A DNA stretch of 11,523 nt from JBALVT01 sp036961345 (GCA_036961345.1 JBALVT010000141.1:1-11523), one strand, 5' to 3'. Shown: positions 1 through 6,695, counted from the first letter of the stretch. Numbers and translations: made by a program. Notes: generated by a model not told the origin, from the letters alone.

Positions 1-525
1 CAAGGGTTCCATTTCAGGGTCATGAAGCCGCTCGTGCAACCGATCCTGCCCCACCAGAAATATCTGCAGCAAAGGCCGGGAATCCGCCTGCAGATCAGTC
101 AGCATTTGCACTTCCTCCAGCGCACTGGCGGACAGGTTTTGCGCTTCGTCGATAACCAGCAGTGAACGCCTGTGTTCCTGCAGCTGCTGACGCAACTTAA
201 GCACCAAGGTAGATTTGTCCAAACCCTTGGCTTCCAGGCCAAAGGCGTAGGCCACCATGCGCAGTAAATCCTCACCCTCTACATTGGTGCTGGACAGAGT
301 GGCCCACTGCACCTCTCCCTTTTTAAATTCGCCCAGGAACCACTCAATCATGGTGCTTTTGCCCGTTCCGGGACGCCCAGTGAGGGCCAGTAGGCCATCG
401 CCACTTTGCAAGGCGTGGTGCATACTCTCACGGATCTCAATATAGCTGGGGTGGGGATAGACAAACCGGGAGTCCGGCGTCAACCTGAACGGGTCTGCAT
501 TTAAATTGTAGTAGTGTTCAAGCAC
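1..525 (-). CDS. Secretion ATPase, GspA/ExeA-like, PEP-CTERM (exosortase) locus type; 3' part cut off by window edge
   Basis: Open to the left edge; 175 residues are visible. Translation gives an N-terminal block with YYNL, DPFRLTPDSRF and Y (residues 5-23), the usual opening of GspA/ExeA/MshM-like ATPases. A Walker A loop follows, GRPGTGKST (50-58), then Walker B LLVIDEAQNL (122-131, acidic pair D126-E127) and a sensor-like FLVGQ (156-160). The stretch DLLRMVAYAFGL...GLDK (86-104) recalls, from memory, the subtype encoded in XrtA/PEP-CTERM exopolysaccharide loci rather than type II secretion GspA. Such proteins are cytoplasmic or membrane-associated ATPases thought to support assembly or export of extracellular polysaccharide. 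The start is a GTG at 523-525; an in-frame TAA lies two codons upstream, so no longer protein is possible, and the next in-frame Met (residue 35) would lose the conserved N-terminus. No good ribosome site precedes the GTG. Family is certain; the exosortase subtype is likely but needs the left neighbours. Confidence 0.88.
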   Translation of the reverse strand, partial: MLEHYYNLNADPFRLTPDSRFVYPHPSYIEIRESMHHALQSGDGLLALTGRPGTGKSTMIEWFLGEFKKGEVQWATLSSTNVEGEDLLRMVAYAFGLEAKGLDKSTLVLKLRQQLQEHRRSLLVIDEAQNLSASALEEVQMLTDLQADSRPLLQIFLVGQDRLHERLHDPEMEPL

Positions 526-540
526 AGGACATTACAAAAC

Positions 541-576
541 GGCGCTGGGGAGCGAGTGCCGCTCAGCAGGCTGAGC
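541..576 (-). other. Two small stem-loops just upstream of the ATPase start
   Basis: In the 251-base gap (526-776) between the exported-protein gene and the ATPase, two compact hairpins lie side by side. One has arms CGCT (543-546) and AGCG (551-554) around a GGGG loop. The other has arms GCTCAG (561-566) and CTGAGC (571-576) around a 4-base loop. Further up, arms CTGCGG (673-678) and CCGCAG (692-697) enclose 13 bases. None is followed by a T-run, so they are not intrinsic terminators. If the ATPase transcript starts in this gap they would lie in its leader. I found no convincing promoter or small gene in the gap. Confidence 0.35.
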
Positions 577-776
577 CGATCGATTGCGATAGCTAAACAT
601 TGGCGAACAAACACTCCCGACCACGATAAACACATTATGTAGACAAGCAAATTTCGGGCCACATCAATGGATCTGCGGTTTTCAAGCATTCCCGCAGGTA
701 AATCCCATGAGATTGTAAAAATTACTGACAGTATGAAATCGGGCGAAATATGAGGGTGGCGCGGAACAACCCTGGG

Positions 777-1397
777 CTATTGGGATTTGACCCCGGCGGT
801 CTTTTTACACTTGTGTTCAGTTTCATCGATCAATCTAAAAGAGGGCCGACGAACTGACAATTCACCGTCTGCCTGGTGCAAAATATCCAACTCAACAGTG
901 CCGGCCTTTTTGGGCATGCGAACAACGACTTGAACTTTCTGCCAGTCGCTCGTCCCAATATGTGGTTCATGATCCAGGGTAGACCTCAGCAAAATTTTGT
1001 TGGAGGATTTTGACTTCACCGTCAGTTGTAGCCCCCCTCCCATTTTAAAGGCCATGTAGATGGCCGGGGGCTGCATATCAAGCTTTATTTCAGCAGAGAA
1101 GGCGACCTTTTTACCGGCGAGTTGTTGCCCCTGTAACCTTTGCCTGAGCATGAACCAGGGCTGGGTCCCGACTTTTTTTATCGTTAGTTCTTCTCCATCA
1201 ATCGCTAATTCGAAAGATTTTTCCCCCGCGTGCTGTATACCCCCCCAATGTTTCGCGTTACCCGATCTCGATCGCTCGGAAAAATCGGGGTTGACGATAT
1301 AGTTATCTCCACTCAAAGCGCACAGCGTGTCACCCAATGTCGCCTCACAAATTACCAGCATAGCTATGGCTGCGCCCTGCAAAACTGTCTTTATCAC
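777..1397 (-). CDS. Exported protein of unknown function with a CBM4/9-like jelly-roll pattern
   Basis: 206 residues, not recognised as a named family. Residues 1-22 form a signal peptide: MIKT, then a hydrophobic stretch, with a plausible cut near G22 or A27, so the mature protein is probably periplasmic or extracellular. The mature part opens with NPDFS (36-40) followed by an HW, and near the end has a DWQKVQVVVRMP / GTVELDILH / VRRPSFRLID pattern. That resembles the start and finish of carbohydrate-binding jelly-roll domains of the CBM4/9 or galactose-binding-like type. This is inferred from pattern only. The two mature cysteines, near each end (C26 and C197), could form a disulfide; the tail is Lys-rich. 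The start is GTG at 1395-1397, with GAGGA six bases upstream (1404-1408) and no better in-frame start. It lies 27 bases after the SprT gene and is probably co-transcribed with it. Its position before an exosortase-type ATPase suggests, without proof, a role at the cell surface or with polysaccharide. Confidence 0.8.
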   Translation of the reverse strand: MIKTVLQGAAIAMLVICEATLGDTLCALSGDNYIVNPDFSERSRSGNAKHWGGIQHAGEKSFELAIDGEELTIKKVGTQPWFMLRQRLQGQQLAGKKVAFSAEIKLDMQPPAIYMAFKMGGGLQLTVKSKSSNKILLRSTLDHEPHIGTSDWQKVQVVVRMPKKAGTVELDILHQADGELSVRRPSFRLIDETEHKCKKTAGVKSQ

Positions 1398-1424
1398 TTG
1401 TCTTCCTCTTCATTGGCCAAAACC

Positions 1425-1946
1425 CTACCCCGCATAAACCAACTTCCCGTCGCAATTTCGACAGTGGTAGGTTCCGCGGCCGCGCACTACGCGATTGTGC
1501 CGGGTACTTGAAACTTCATGCGCATCACACAGGCAATGATAGGTATGAGTACGTTGTATTCGCCTTGGAATACCGGTCAAATCCAGATTGAACGTCACGC
1601 CCGGGTCAGCTTCAAATTGCGCCATAAGTCGTTGCCACTCTAGCCCATGAGGTTTGGCGCGTTTGCTATACATTTCATCAACAATATAATGCGCCACTTC
1701 ATGGGGTACGGTATCACGCACATTAAGTTCGTAGTACTTGGCGAATATCCAGGGGTTGTAACGAATCCAGCGGCGCTTTCCCAACACTTTATACATACCT
1801 GCGCTGGTGCCACGCAGGTCAAAAAGCACGGGGATACGCTTAAACTTGCGATCGAAAATCTGCTCAGCTTCGCACAGATAGCGCTCGGTTGCAGCCAACA
1901 CAGGACGCTGCTGCGCTATCCCAATAGGTTCAATCATCGGATACAT
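1425..1946 (-). CDS. sprT: SprT family zinc metalloprotein
   Basis: 173 residues, close to the size of gammaproteobacterial SprT (about 165). The zincin core is HEVAH (82-86) with a third ligand in HGLEW (H100), the arrangement typical of SprT/Spartan proteases. The C-terminus is a zinc ribbon, CLC (138-140), then H143, H150 and CRNC (162-165), with the characteristic RHNRVVRG stretch between. There is no signal peptide, so it is cytoplasmic. The related eukaryotic Spartan degrades DNA-protein crosslinks; the bacterial role is poorly defined. The start chosen is ATG at 1944-1946. A GGAG lies 14 bases upstream, rather far, and a second ATG three codons in (1935-1937) is possible. The gene follows the LysR gene by 26 bases and precedes the exported-protein gene by 27 bases, so all three may share a transcript. 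Confidence 0.93.
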   Translation of the reverse strand: MYPMIEPIGIAQQRPVLAATERYLCEAEQIFDRKFKRIPVLFDLRGTSAGMYKVLGKRRWIRYNPWIFAKYYELNVRDTVPHEVAHYIVDEMYSKRAKPHGLEWQRLMAQFEADPGVTFNLDLTGIPRRIQRTHTYHCLCDAHEVSSTRHNRVVRGRGTYHCRNCDGKLVYAG

Positions 1947-1972
1947 CGAATTTTATAAATCTCCATATAACC

Positions 1973-2875
1973 CTAAATATGCCCAATCTGTGCGCCGGCG
2001 GTGTCTTTGCAAAGCCTAAGCCACTGGCGCAAGCCGGCGCCATGAAATTTCGCTTTGTGGGTAATGATATTGAACTGGCGAGAAAAGTCACGGTGAGATA
2101 CAGGTAGGGGCACCAAAGATCCTCGCGCAAACGCTTCTTCCAGGCATATTTTTGACAAGCAGCCCACGCCCAGGTGCGCCTCTACCGCACGTTTTATTGC
2201 CTCGGTATGTTGTAGCTCCATATTGATATCCAGGTCGCTAAGTATGCCCTGCATGGCCCGATCGAAGGTCTGCCGCGTACCCGAACCAGGCTCGCGCACG
2301 ATCCAGGGAAGTGACAATAGCTGATCATCATTTAGCGGCCCACACCCGCTTAGAGGATGCCCCGGTGCCGCAAAAACCTGCAGTTCATCCTCGCGCCAAT
2401 GCAAGGTATCCAGCTCCGGCTGATGTAGTTCACCTTCAATAAGCCCCAGATCCAATTCAAAATTTCGCACTCGCTGCGCAATATTTTCAGTGTTGGCGAC
2501 GCTGAGTGAAACATCGGCACCCGGATATTTGCGTCGAAATTCTGCAATCATCCCAACCGCCAGATAATTACCGATCGTCAGGGTGGCGCCTACCTTCAAG
2601 CGGCCCACCACCGCCTCGCCAGCCAGTGCGCTCTGCAGTTCATGCGCCTGTTCCAGCAGGTGTTCCGCCTGGGGTCGCAGCTGTACACCAAGCTCACTCA
2701 ACTGCAACCTCTTACCCACACGGTCAAACAGTTTCACCCCAAACTGCGACTCCAAATCGTTAAGTGACCCGCTGGCCGCAGACTGCGACATAGCCAGATC
2801 ACTGGCCGCACGGGTCACATTCTCGTGGTGTGCCGTGGCGAGAAACACCTCAAGCTGTCGAAGGCTGTAGCGCAT
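1973..2875 (-). CDS. finR: LysR-type transcriptional regulator, FinR-like
   Basis: 300 residues, full length for the family. Residues 1-60 hold the winged helix-turn-helix: LRQLEVF (5-11), TRAASDLAMSQSAAS (21-35) and LE..FGVKLFDR (41-52). The rest (about 90-295) is the two-lobed co-inducer domain, with VGATLTIGNYL at its start and a PWIVREPGSGTR stretch. In Pseudomonas putida the LysR regulator FinR is encoded divergently from fprA and is needed for its induction under oxidative stress. The same layout here, plus an N-terminus that closely recalls FinR, is the basis for the symbol; the identification is by synteny and family resemblance, not alignment. The ATG at 2873-2875 is the only sensible start, and its ribosome site is weak. 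A sigma70-like promoter lies at 2917-2946, and the protein probably binds the same intergenic region. SprT and an exported protein follow at 26-27 base gaps. Confidence 0.9.
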   Translation of the reverse strand: MRYSLRQLEVFLATAHHENVTRAASDLAMSQSAASGSLNDLESQFGVKLFDRVGKRLQLSELGVQLRPQAEHLLEQAHELQSALAGEAVVGRLKVGATLTIGNYLAVGMIAEFRRKYPGADVSLSVANTENIAQRVRNFELDLGLIEGELHQPELDTLHWREDELQVFAAPGHPLSGCGPLNDDQLLSLPWIVREPGSGTRQTFDRAMQGILSDLDINMELQHTEAIKRAVEAHLGVGCLSKICLEEAFARGSLVPLPVSHRDFSRQFNIITHKAKFHGAGLRQWLRLCKDTAGAQIGHI

Positions 2876-2889
2876 AGGATAGCCTATTA

Positions 2890-2904
2890 ATCGGTTTTAC
2901 AGAT
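2890..2904. promoter_or_regulatory. LysR-type binding box, ATC-N9-GAT
   Basis: ATC (2890-2892), nine bases, then GAT (2902-2904): this is the T-N11-A LysR motif in its classical palindromic form. It is centred at 2897, about 65 bases before the start predicted for the reductase transcript (about 2962), which is where LysR recognition sites usually sit. Nearby are further symmetric elements: ATTAT-CGA-ATAAT (2909-2921), an outer pair ATCGGT (2890-2895) / ACCGAT (2930-2935), and a direct repeat GTTTTAC (2894-2900 and 2925-2931) spaced 31 bases, about three helical turns. Binding by the divergent regulator is inferred. Confidence 0.55.
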
Positions 2905-2916
2905 ATACATTATCGA

Positions 2917-2946
2917 ATAATACCGTTTTACCGATATGAATATCAA
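2917..2946 (-). promoter_or_regulatory. Predicted sigma70 promoter of the LysR regulator gene
   Basis: On the minus strand, TTGATA (2941-2946) and TATTAT (2917-2922) are separated by 18 bases, each matching five of six consensus bases. Transcription would begin near 2910, giving a leader of about 35 bases. The elements overlap the reductase promoter, and binding of the regulator to the adjacent box would cover or border the -10, consistent with autoregulation. Confidence 0.6.
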
Positions 2947-2955
2947 CTTTACTAT
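2927..2955 (+). promoter_or_regulatory. Predicted sigma70 promoter of the ferredoxin-NADP reductase gene
   Basis: TTTACC (2927-2932) and TACTAT (2950-2955) are separated by exactly 17 bases, a -35/-10 pair close to consensus. The start would be near 2962, with a leader of about 28 bases before the ATG at 2990. The -35 lies inside the spacer of the opposing regulator promoter, and the regulator -35 lies inside this spacer, so polymerase can occupy only one at a time. Confidence 0.55.
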
Positions 2956-2989
2956 GGGCACATATCAATCAATGACGAGAGTTTGAGCC

Positions 2990-3763
2990 ATGGCCACCTT
3001 AATGACCGAAGAAGTAACGTCTGTTCACCACTGGACCGACCGCCTGTTCAGCTTTAAAACCACTCGAAACCCGGGCTTTCGTTTCAAGAATGGCCACTTT
3101 ACGATGATTGGCATGGAAAACGAAGGCAAGCCGCTGATGCGAGCCTATAGCATGGCCAGCGCCAATTACGAGGACGAATTGGAGTTCTTCAGTATCAAGG
3201 TCGCCGATGGCCCCCTCACCTCGCGCCTGCAAAACATTCAGGTAGGCGACGAATTGTTAGTGAACAGCAAGGCTACCGGCACGCTGATACAGGACAATTT
3301 ACTGCCCGGCAAGAACCTTTACCTGATCGCAACGGGTACCGGCCTGGCGCCGTTCCTGAGCATTATCAAAGACCCGGAAATTTACGAGAACTTCGACAAG
3401 GTGATTTTAACCCACGGCTGCCGTCATATTTCTGAGCTGGCCTATCACGAGGAGATCACTCAGCTATTGCCAGAACATGAATATCTGGGCAACGATATTC
3501 GTGAAAAACTGATTTATTACCCGAGCGTAACCCGCGAGAAATTCCGCAACAACGGCCGTCTGACCGACCTGCTACGCATCGGTAAGCTGGCAAGTGACGT
3601 CGGGCTTGCGCCCATTAATCCCGACACTGATCGATTCATGATATGCGGCAGCCCGAGCATGCTAAAAGATATTAGCGCGCTCCTGGACAGCCGTGGTTTT
3701 AGCGAATCACGCCACGGAAAAGCAGCCCACTACGCGGTAGAGCGGGCTTTTGTTGAAACCTGA
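2990..3763 (+). CDS. fpr: Ferredoxin/flavodoxin-NADP(+) reductase
   Basis: 257 residues, the size of the Azotobacter/Pseudomonas-type enzyme. It is an FAD enzyme passing electrons between NADPH and ferredoxin or flavodoxin in the cytoplasm (EC 1.18.1.2 / 1.19.1.1). The FAD-binding barrel carries RAYSMAS (51-57) and GPLTSRL (74-80). The NADP domain carries GTGLAPF (116-122), HGCR (142-145) and CGSPSM (219-224). The C-terminus AHYAVERAFVET extends past the position of the terminal aromatic seen in plastid enzymes, typical of bacterial subclass I FPRs. The start is ATG 2990, with GAGAG at 2977-2981; a second in-frame ATG at 3002 is possible. The gene is divergent from the LysR regulator and probably controlled by it, which points to redox or oxidative-stress control. 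It converges on the acyl-CoA ligase with only 19 bases between stop codons and no visible terminator there. Confidence 0.95.
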   Translation: MATLMTEEVTSVHHWTDRLFSFKTTRNPGFRFKNGHFTMIGMENEGKPLMRAYSMASANYEDELEFFSIKVADGPLTSRLQNIQVGDELLVNSKATGTLIQDNLLPGKNLYLIATGTGLAPFLSIIKDPEIYENFDKVILTHGCRHISELAYHEEITQLLPEHEYLGNDIREKLIYYPSVTREKFRNNGRLTDLLRIGKLASDVGLAPINPDTDRFMICGSPSMLKDISALLDSRGFSESRHGKAAHYAVERAFVET

Positions 3764-3782
3764 GTGCCCAGTGTTAAAGCGA

Positions 3783-5483
3783 TTATTGCGCGTCGGCCAG
3801 ATCGAGAGCGTCGCGCACTTCCTTTTTCACAAATTTCCCGTTGGCATTGCGCGGCAATGGCTCCAAAACCGTCCAGATATAGCGCGGCACCTTGTACGAA
3901 GACAACAAACCCTTGCAGTGCACCCGCAGCGAGTCAGCACTTAAACTGGCACCTTGCTTCAGGTATATCGCCGCTGCTACTTCTTCCTCCAGACGCTCGT
4001 CCGGCACGGCAAACACAACACACTCCGCTACATCGTCGTGAGCAAAGATGGCATTTTCAACTTCTGCGCAATACACATTTTCACCGCCGCGCAGCACCAT
4101 GTCTTTGGCACGATCTACCAGATAGATAAACTCATCTTCATCCAGAAAGGCGATATCACCGGTATGCAACCAGCCATCGGTAATAGATTCGGCCGTGGCG
4201 TCTACCCGGTTCAAATAGCCCTTGATGACACAGGCACCGCGTACCCATAACTCACCCACCGCACCCGCATCCAGGGTATTGCCCTGATCGTCAACACATT
4301 TGGCTTCAAAGGTAGGCGCCGCACGACCAACACTTGAGGGTCGATCGACCAGAAACTTGCCCCCAAGCCCGGAGATAACACCGCAAGTTTCAGTCATGCC
4401 GTAGCCGACATTGGGGCTGGCATTTTCCATCTCTTTGTCTAACTTCGCCGTCAAGTCCGGTTGCAGCGCAGCACCACCGCCACCCATGGTCTTCATGCTG
4501 GAGGTATCGCGGTTGGGAAAGTCCGGGTGTGCAAGCAATTCCCGCGACATCATCGGTACCGCTGAAAAAGTGGTTACTTGCTCAGCCTCTATGATGCGCA
4601 GCGCTTCGGCCGCATCCCATTTGTACATGTGCACCAACTTGCCCCCAGCCACCGCCATGCTCTGCGCCACGCAGTTGTTGCCGGTCACATGAAATAAAGG
4701 CGTGGCGACCAGCGCGCAAAGTACTTCATTGGGATCGGCTGCGGGCACAGTAGCGCCGCTGGCCCTGGCCAATGCCGCACTCTGTACCGCCGTGGAAAAA
4801 CCGATATTCATAAGGTTGGACACACAACCACGATGCGTTAACTGCGCACCCTTGGGCTGACCCGTGGTGCCCGAGGTATAGAATACGCAGGCGTCGTCGT
4901 CCGGATCAATCGTAACCTGGGGCATCACCGGCTCGGCATTGATCACCTCAACCCAGTCGGTAACGTAGGCTGGGGCCTCGTCTTCAAGGCGCACCGCCGT
5001 AACGATGAGATCCGGGAAGTGCTGGCGTATTTCTTCAAATCGGAGCAGGCGCTCCTTGTCACAAATCATCACTTTTGGCGCGGAATCTTCGAGAGCATAA
5101 TGCATCTCGTGGGGCACCCACCAGGCATTCATGCCCACCGCAACAGCGCCCATGGATGTTATTGCCCAATAGGCCAGCATCCATTCAGGATAGTTGCGCA
5201 TGGCGATAGCCACTCTGTCGCCTTTTTGCACACCCTGTTGTGACAGCCAATTGGCGATGGAGGCGGTAAATTCTTGTGCCTGTGTATAGGTGCAACGCTC
5301 CTGATGATAGATAAGGTATTCACGATCGGCATGTGCCGCGGCGCCCTGCCAAATATCGCGTAAAGACGCCGGCGCGTGGACATAGCTGCGCATGGGCGCA
5401 CCCCTGACTTCAATGGTGGCAATTTCAAACATTTGACCGGGGGATGTGAGTTCTGACCAGGCGTTTCTGAGTTCGTCGTACAC
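3783..5483 (-). CDS. AMP-dependent acyl-CoA synthetase (FadD-like acyl-CoA ligase)
   Basis: 566 residues, full length for class I adenylate-forming ligases. It activates a carboxylic acid with ATP to an acyl-adenylate, then transfers it to CoA; it is cytoplasmic or membrane-associated. The P-loop-like motif YTSGTTGQPKG is at 202-212, YGMTET at about 358-363, TGD at 441-443, the hinge DRAKD at 457-461, GGENVY at 466-471, and the C-terminal catalytic lysine K550 in NANGKF. All key elements are intact. The substrate cannot be read from the sequence; medium- to long-chain or branched acids are most likely. The start is a GTG at 5481-5483 preceded by AGAGG (5491-5495, spacing 7); the next Met is residue 18. 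The gene is divergent from the phosphotransferase-hydratase-thiolase run across 192 bases of repeat-rich DNA, so it is likely co-regulated and supplies their CoA thioester. Confidence 0.93.
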   Translation of the reverse strand: MYDELRNAWSELTSPGQMFEIATIEVRGAPMRSYVHAPASLRDIWQGAAAHADREYLIYHQERCTYTQAQEFTASIANWLSQQGVQKGDRVAIAMRNYPEWMLAYWAITSMGAVAVGMNAWWVPHEMHYALEDSAPKVMICDKERLLRFEEIRQHFPDLIVTAVRLEDEAPAYVTDWVEVINAEPVMPQVTIDPDDDACVFYTSGTTGQPKGAQLTHRGCVSNLMNIGFSTAVQSAALARASGATVPAADPNEVLCALVATPLFHVTGNNCVAQSMAVAGGKLVHMYKWDAAEALRIIEAEQVTTFSAVPMMSRELLAHPDFPNRDTSSMKTMGGGGAALQPDLTAKLDKEMENASPNVGYGMTETCGVISGLGGKFLVDRPSSVGRAAPTFEAKCVDDQGNTLDAGAVGELWVRGACVIKGYLNRVDATAESITDGWLHTGDIAFLDEDEFIYLVDRAKDMVLRGGENVYCAEVENAIFAHDDVAECVVFAVPDERLEEEVAAAIYLKQGASLSADSLRVHCKGLLSSYKVPRYIWTVLEPLPRNANGKFVKKEVRDALDLADAQ

Positions 5484-5518
5484 GGGCTAACCTCTGCTAC
5501 ACTGTTGTTATTCGAGTG

Positions 5519-5543
5519 GCGCCAGCATAACCCCAGCTGGCGC
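5519..5543. promoter_or_regulatory. Perfect 8-base inverted repeat in the ligase leader/upstream region
   Basis: Arms GCGCCAGC (5519-5526) and GCTGGCGC (5536-5543) enclose a 9-base spacer. The repeat lies 36 bases upstream of the ligase GTG. With no T-run on either strand it is not an intrinsic terminator. It could be an operator or a leader hairpin in the ligase mRNA; the sequence does not decide which. Confidence 0.45.
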
Positions 5544-5557
5544 TGTGCTCAATCACC

Positions 5558-5574
5558 AAATGGCATTGCCAGTG
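5558..5574. promoter_or_regulatory. Palindrome TGG-N5-CCA, weakly FadR-like
   Basis: TGGCATTGCCA (5561-5571) is an 11-base palindrome with the TGG-N5-CCA spacing seen in the core of FadR sites, and it has AA in front as FadR sites do. The inner bases do not match the E. coli consensus, so assignment to FadR is doubtful. Its place between ligase and kinase genes makes an operator role reasonable. Confidence 0.3.
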
Positions 5575-5629
5575 TAAGTTTCTGTACATTTTTTTGTTGT
5601 GCCACGTCATTGTCCACCACTGCGCGACA

Positions 5630-5642
5630 CCACAGACTGTGG
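5630..5642. promoter_or_regulatory. Palindrome CCACAG-A-CTGTGG upstream of the phosphotransferase gene
   Basis: This is a perfect 6+1+6 palindrome ending 33 bases before the ATG at 5676. A further inverted pair, GTGCCAC (5599-5605) and GTGGCAC (5639-5645), overlaps it. Such symmetry close to a start is typical of a dimeric repressor site, for instance TetR- or GntR-type. No regulator gene is adjacent, and I could not place a convincing -35/-10 pair here. Confidence 0.35.
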
Positions 5643-5675
5643 CACCGTTCCAAAACGTCCAAATGAAGAGACCGT

Positions 5676-6695
5676 ATGACGAACCAAGACCTTAATCTAG
5701 CCAGCCTTAGCGACCACCTGGCTGCGAATATCCCCGGATTCAGCGGCGAATTAACGGCTGAAAAATTCCCCGGTGGCCAATCGAACCCCACCTTCAAGCT
5801 CTCTGCCGGGGGTGTAGACTACGTTTTACGGCGCAAACCCGAAGGGGAGCTGCTGAAATCCGCCCATGCCGTAGACCGGGAGTTCAAAGTTATTTCCGCC
5901 CTTGAACACACTGATGTTCCGGTACCCAGGACCTACACACTGTGCGAAGACGATACCGTCATAGGGTCTATGTTCTACGTCATGGAATATAAAGAAGGTC
6001 GCATATTGTGGGACCCGGCTTTGCCCGAGGCAAAAAACAATCGGGAACGAGCTGCTATCTACGATGCCATGAATCAGACGATGGCCGCGCTGCACAATGT
6101 GAATGTGGAAGCGGTAGGCCTGGCAGACTTTGGACGACCTGGCAATTATTTCGAGCGCCAGGTGAACCGCTGGAGCAAACAATATCGGGCCTCGGAAACC
6201 GAGCATATGCCAGGCATGGAAACACTCATGGAATGGCTGCCTGCGAACATGCCCAAAGACGACGGCATAGTTAGCCTGGTACACGGGGATTATCGCCTCG
6301 ACAATATGATGTTTCACCCCACTGAACCGCGCGTAATTGCCCTGCTGGACTGGGAGCTTTCGACATTGGGACATCCGCTTGCCGACTTGGCGAATCAGTG
6401 TATGGCCTGGATGTTACCCCGGGACGGCGGCATCAAAGGTCTTGCAGATGTAGACCGCAAAGCGCTGGGTATACCCACAGATGAAGAGTACATCGCCAGC
6501 TACTGCCAACGTACCGGCCGCAGCGGTATCGACAACTGGCCCTTCTATTTGGCCTTTTCCCTGTTTCGCCTGGCCGCGATTGTGCAGGGCATCAAGAAAC
6601 GTGCGCAAATTGGTACTGCCTCCAGTCCCGAAGCAAAATCCCGGGGCGCTTTGGTAGAACCACTGTCTAATATGGCGCTGGAGTTAATCCGCTAA
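5676..6695 (+). CDS. APH-like phosphotransferase of the ACAD10/ACAD11-kinase / LvaA type
   Basis: 339 residues with the aminoglycoside-phosphotransferase fold. Visible motifs are a nucleotide loop GGQSNPTF (33-40), VLRRKP (50-55, probable ATP-binding lysine K54), the Brenner-type catalytic loop HGDYRLDN (203-210, base D205, N210) and the metal-binding LLDWELS (223-229, D225). The run TLGHPLADLA (230-239) marks the subgroup usually encoded beside acyl-CoA dehydrogenases or fused to them (mitochondrial ACAD10/ACAD11). LvaA of Pseudomonas putida, from this broad family, phosphorylates 4-hydroxyvaleryl-CoA in levulinate breakdown. Here the neighbours are an acyl-CoA ligase, hydratase and thiolase, so a hydroxyacyl-CoA kinase role is a reasonable inference; the substrate is unknown. 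There is no reason to call it antibiotic resistance. The start ATG 5676 has GAAGAG at 5665-5670. It is first of three plus-strand genes; the next starts 73 bases on. Confidence 0.88.
   Translation: MTNQDLNLASLSDHLAANIPGFSGELTAEKFPGGQSNPTFKLSAGGVDYVLRRKPEGELLKSAHAVDREFKVISALEHTDVPVPRTYTLCEDDTVIGSMFYVMEYKEGRILWDPALPEAKNNRERAAIYDAMNQTMAALHNVNVEAVGLADFGRPGNYFERQVNRWSKQYRASETEHMPGMETLMEWLPANMPKDDGIVSLVHGDYRLDNMMFHPTEPRVIALLDWELSTLGHPLADLANQCMAWMLPRDGGIKGLADVDRKALGIPTDEEYIASYCQRTGRSGIDNWPFYLAFSLFRLAAIVQGIKKRAQIGTASSPEAKSRGALVEPLSNMALELIR

Noticed and set aside
526..610. Short peptide frame ending at the TAA just before the ATPase GTG
   Set aside because: About 22 codons from an ATG, with no ribosome site or recognisable sequence; mentioned only as a possibility for coupling.
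501..689. Open frame of 62 codons on the minus strand overlapping the ATPase start
   Set aside because: It overlaps the conserved first residues of the ATPase in another frame, and its protein resembles nothing I know and has no good ribosome site.
753..773. Hairpin AGGGT/ACCCT just after the exported-protein gene
   Set aside because: A five-pair stem without a T-run is too weak to call a terminator.
3764..4250. Plus-strand frames over the 3' end of the acyl-CoA ligase
   Set aside because: They overlap the conserved C-terminal domain of the ligase on the opposite strand and show no family features.
5519..5543. GC-rich hairpin considered as a terminator
   Set aside because: There is no T-run on either side and it lies upstream of both divergent genes, so an operator or leader role fits better.
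5676..6695. Aminoglycoside resistance kinase
   Set aside because: The fold is shared, but the GGQSNPTF and TLGHPLADLA motifs and the acyl-CoA gene neighbours point to the ACAD-associated kinase group.
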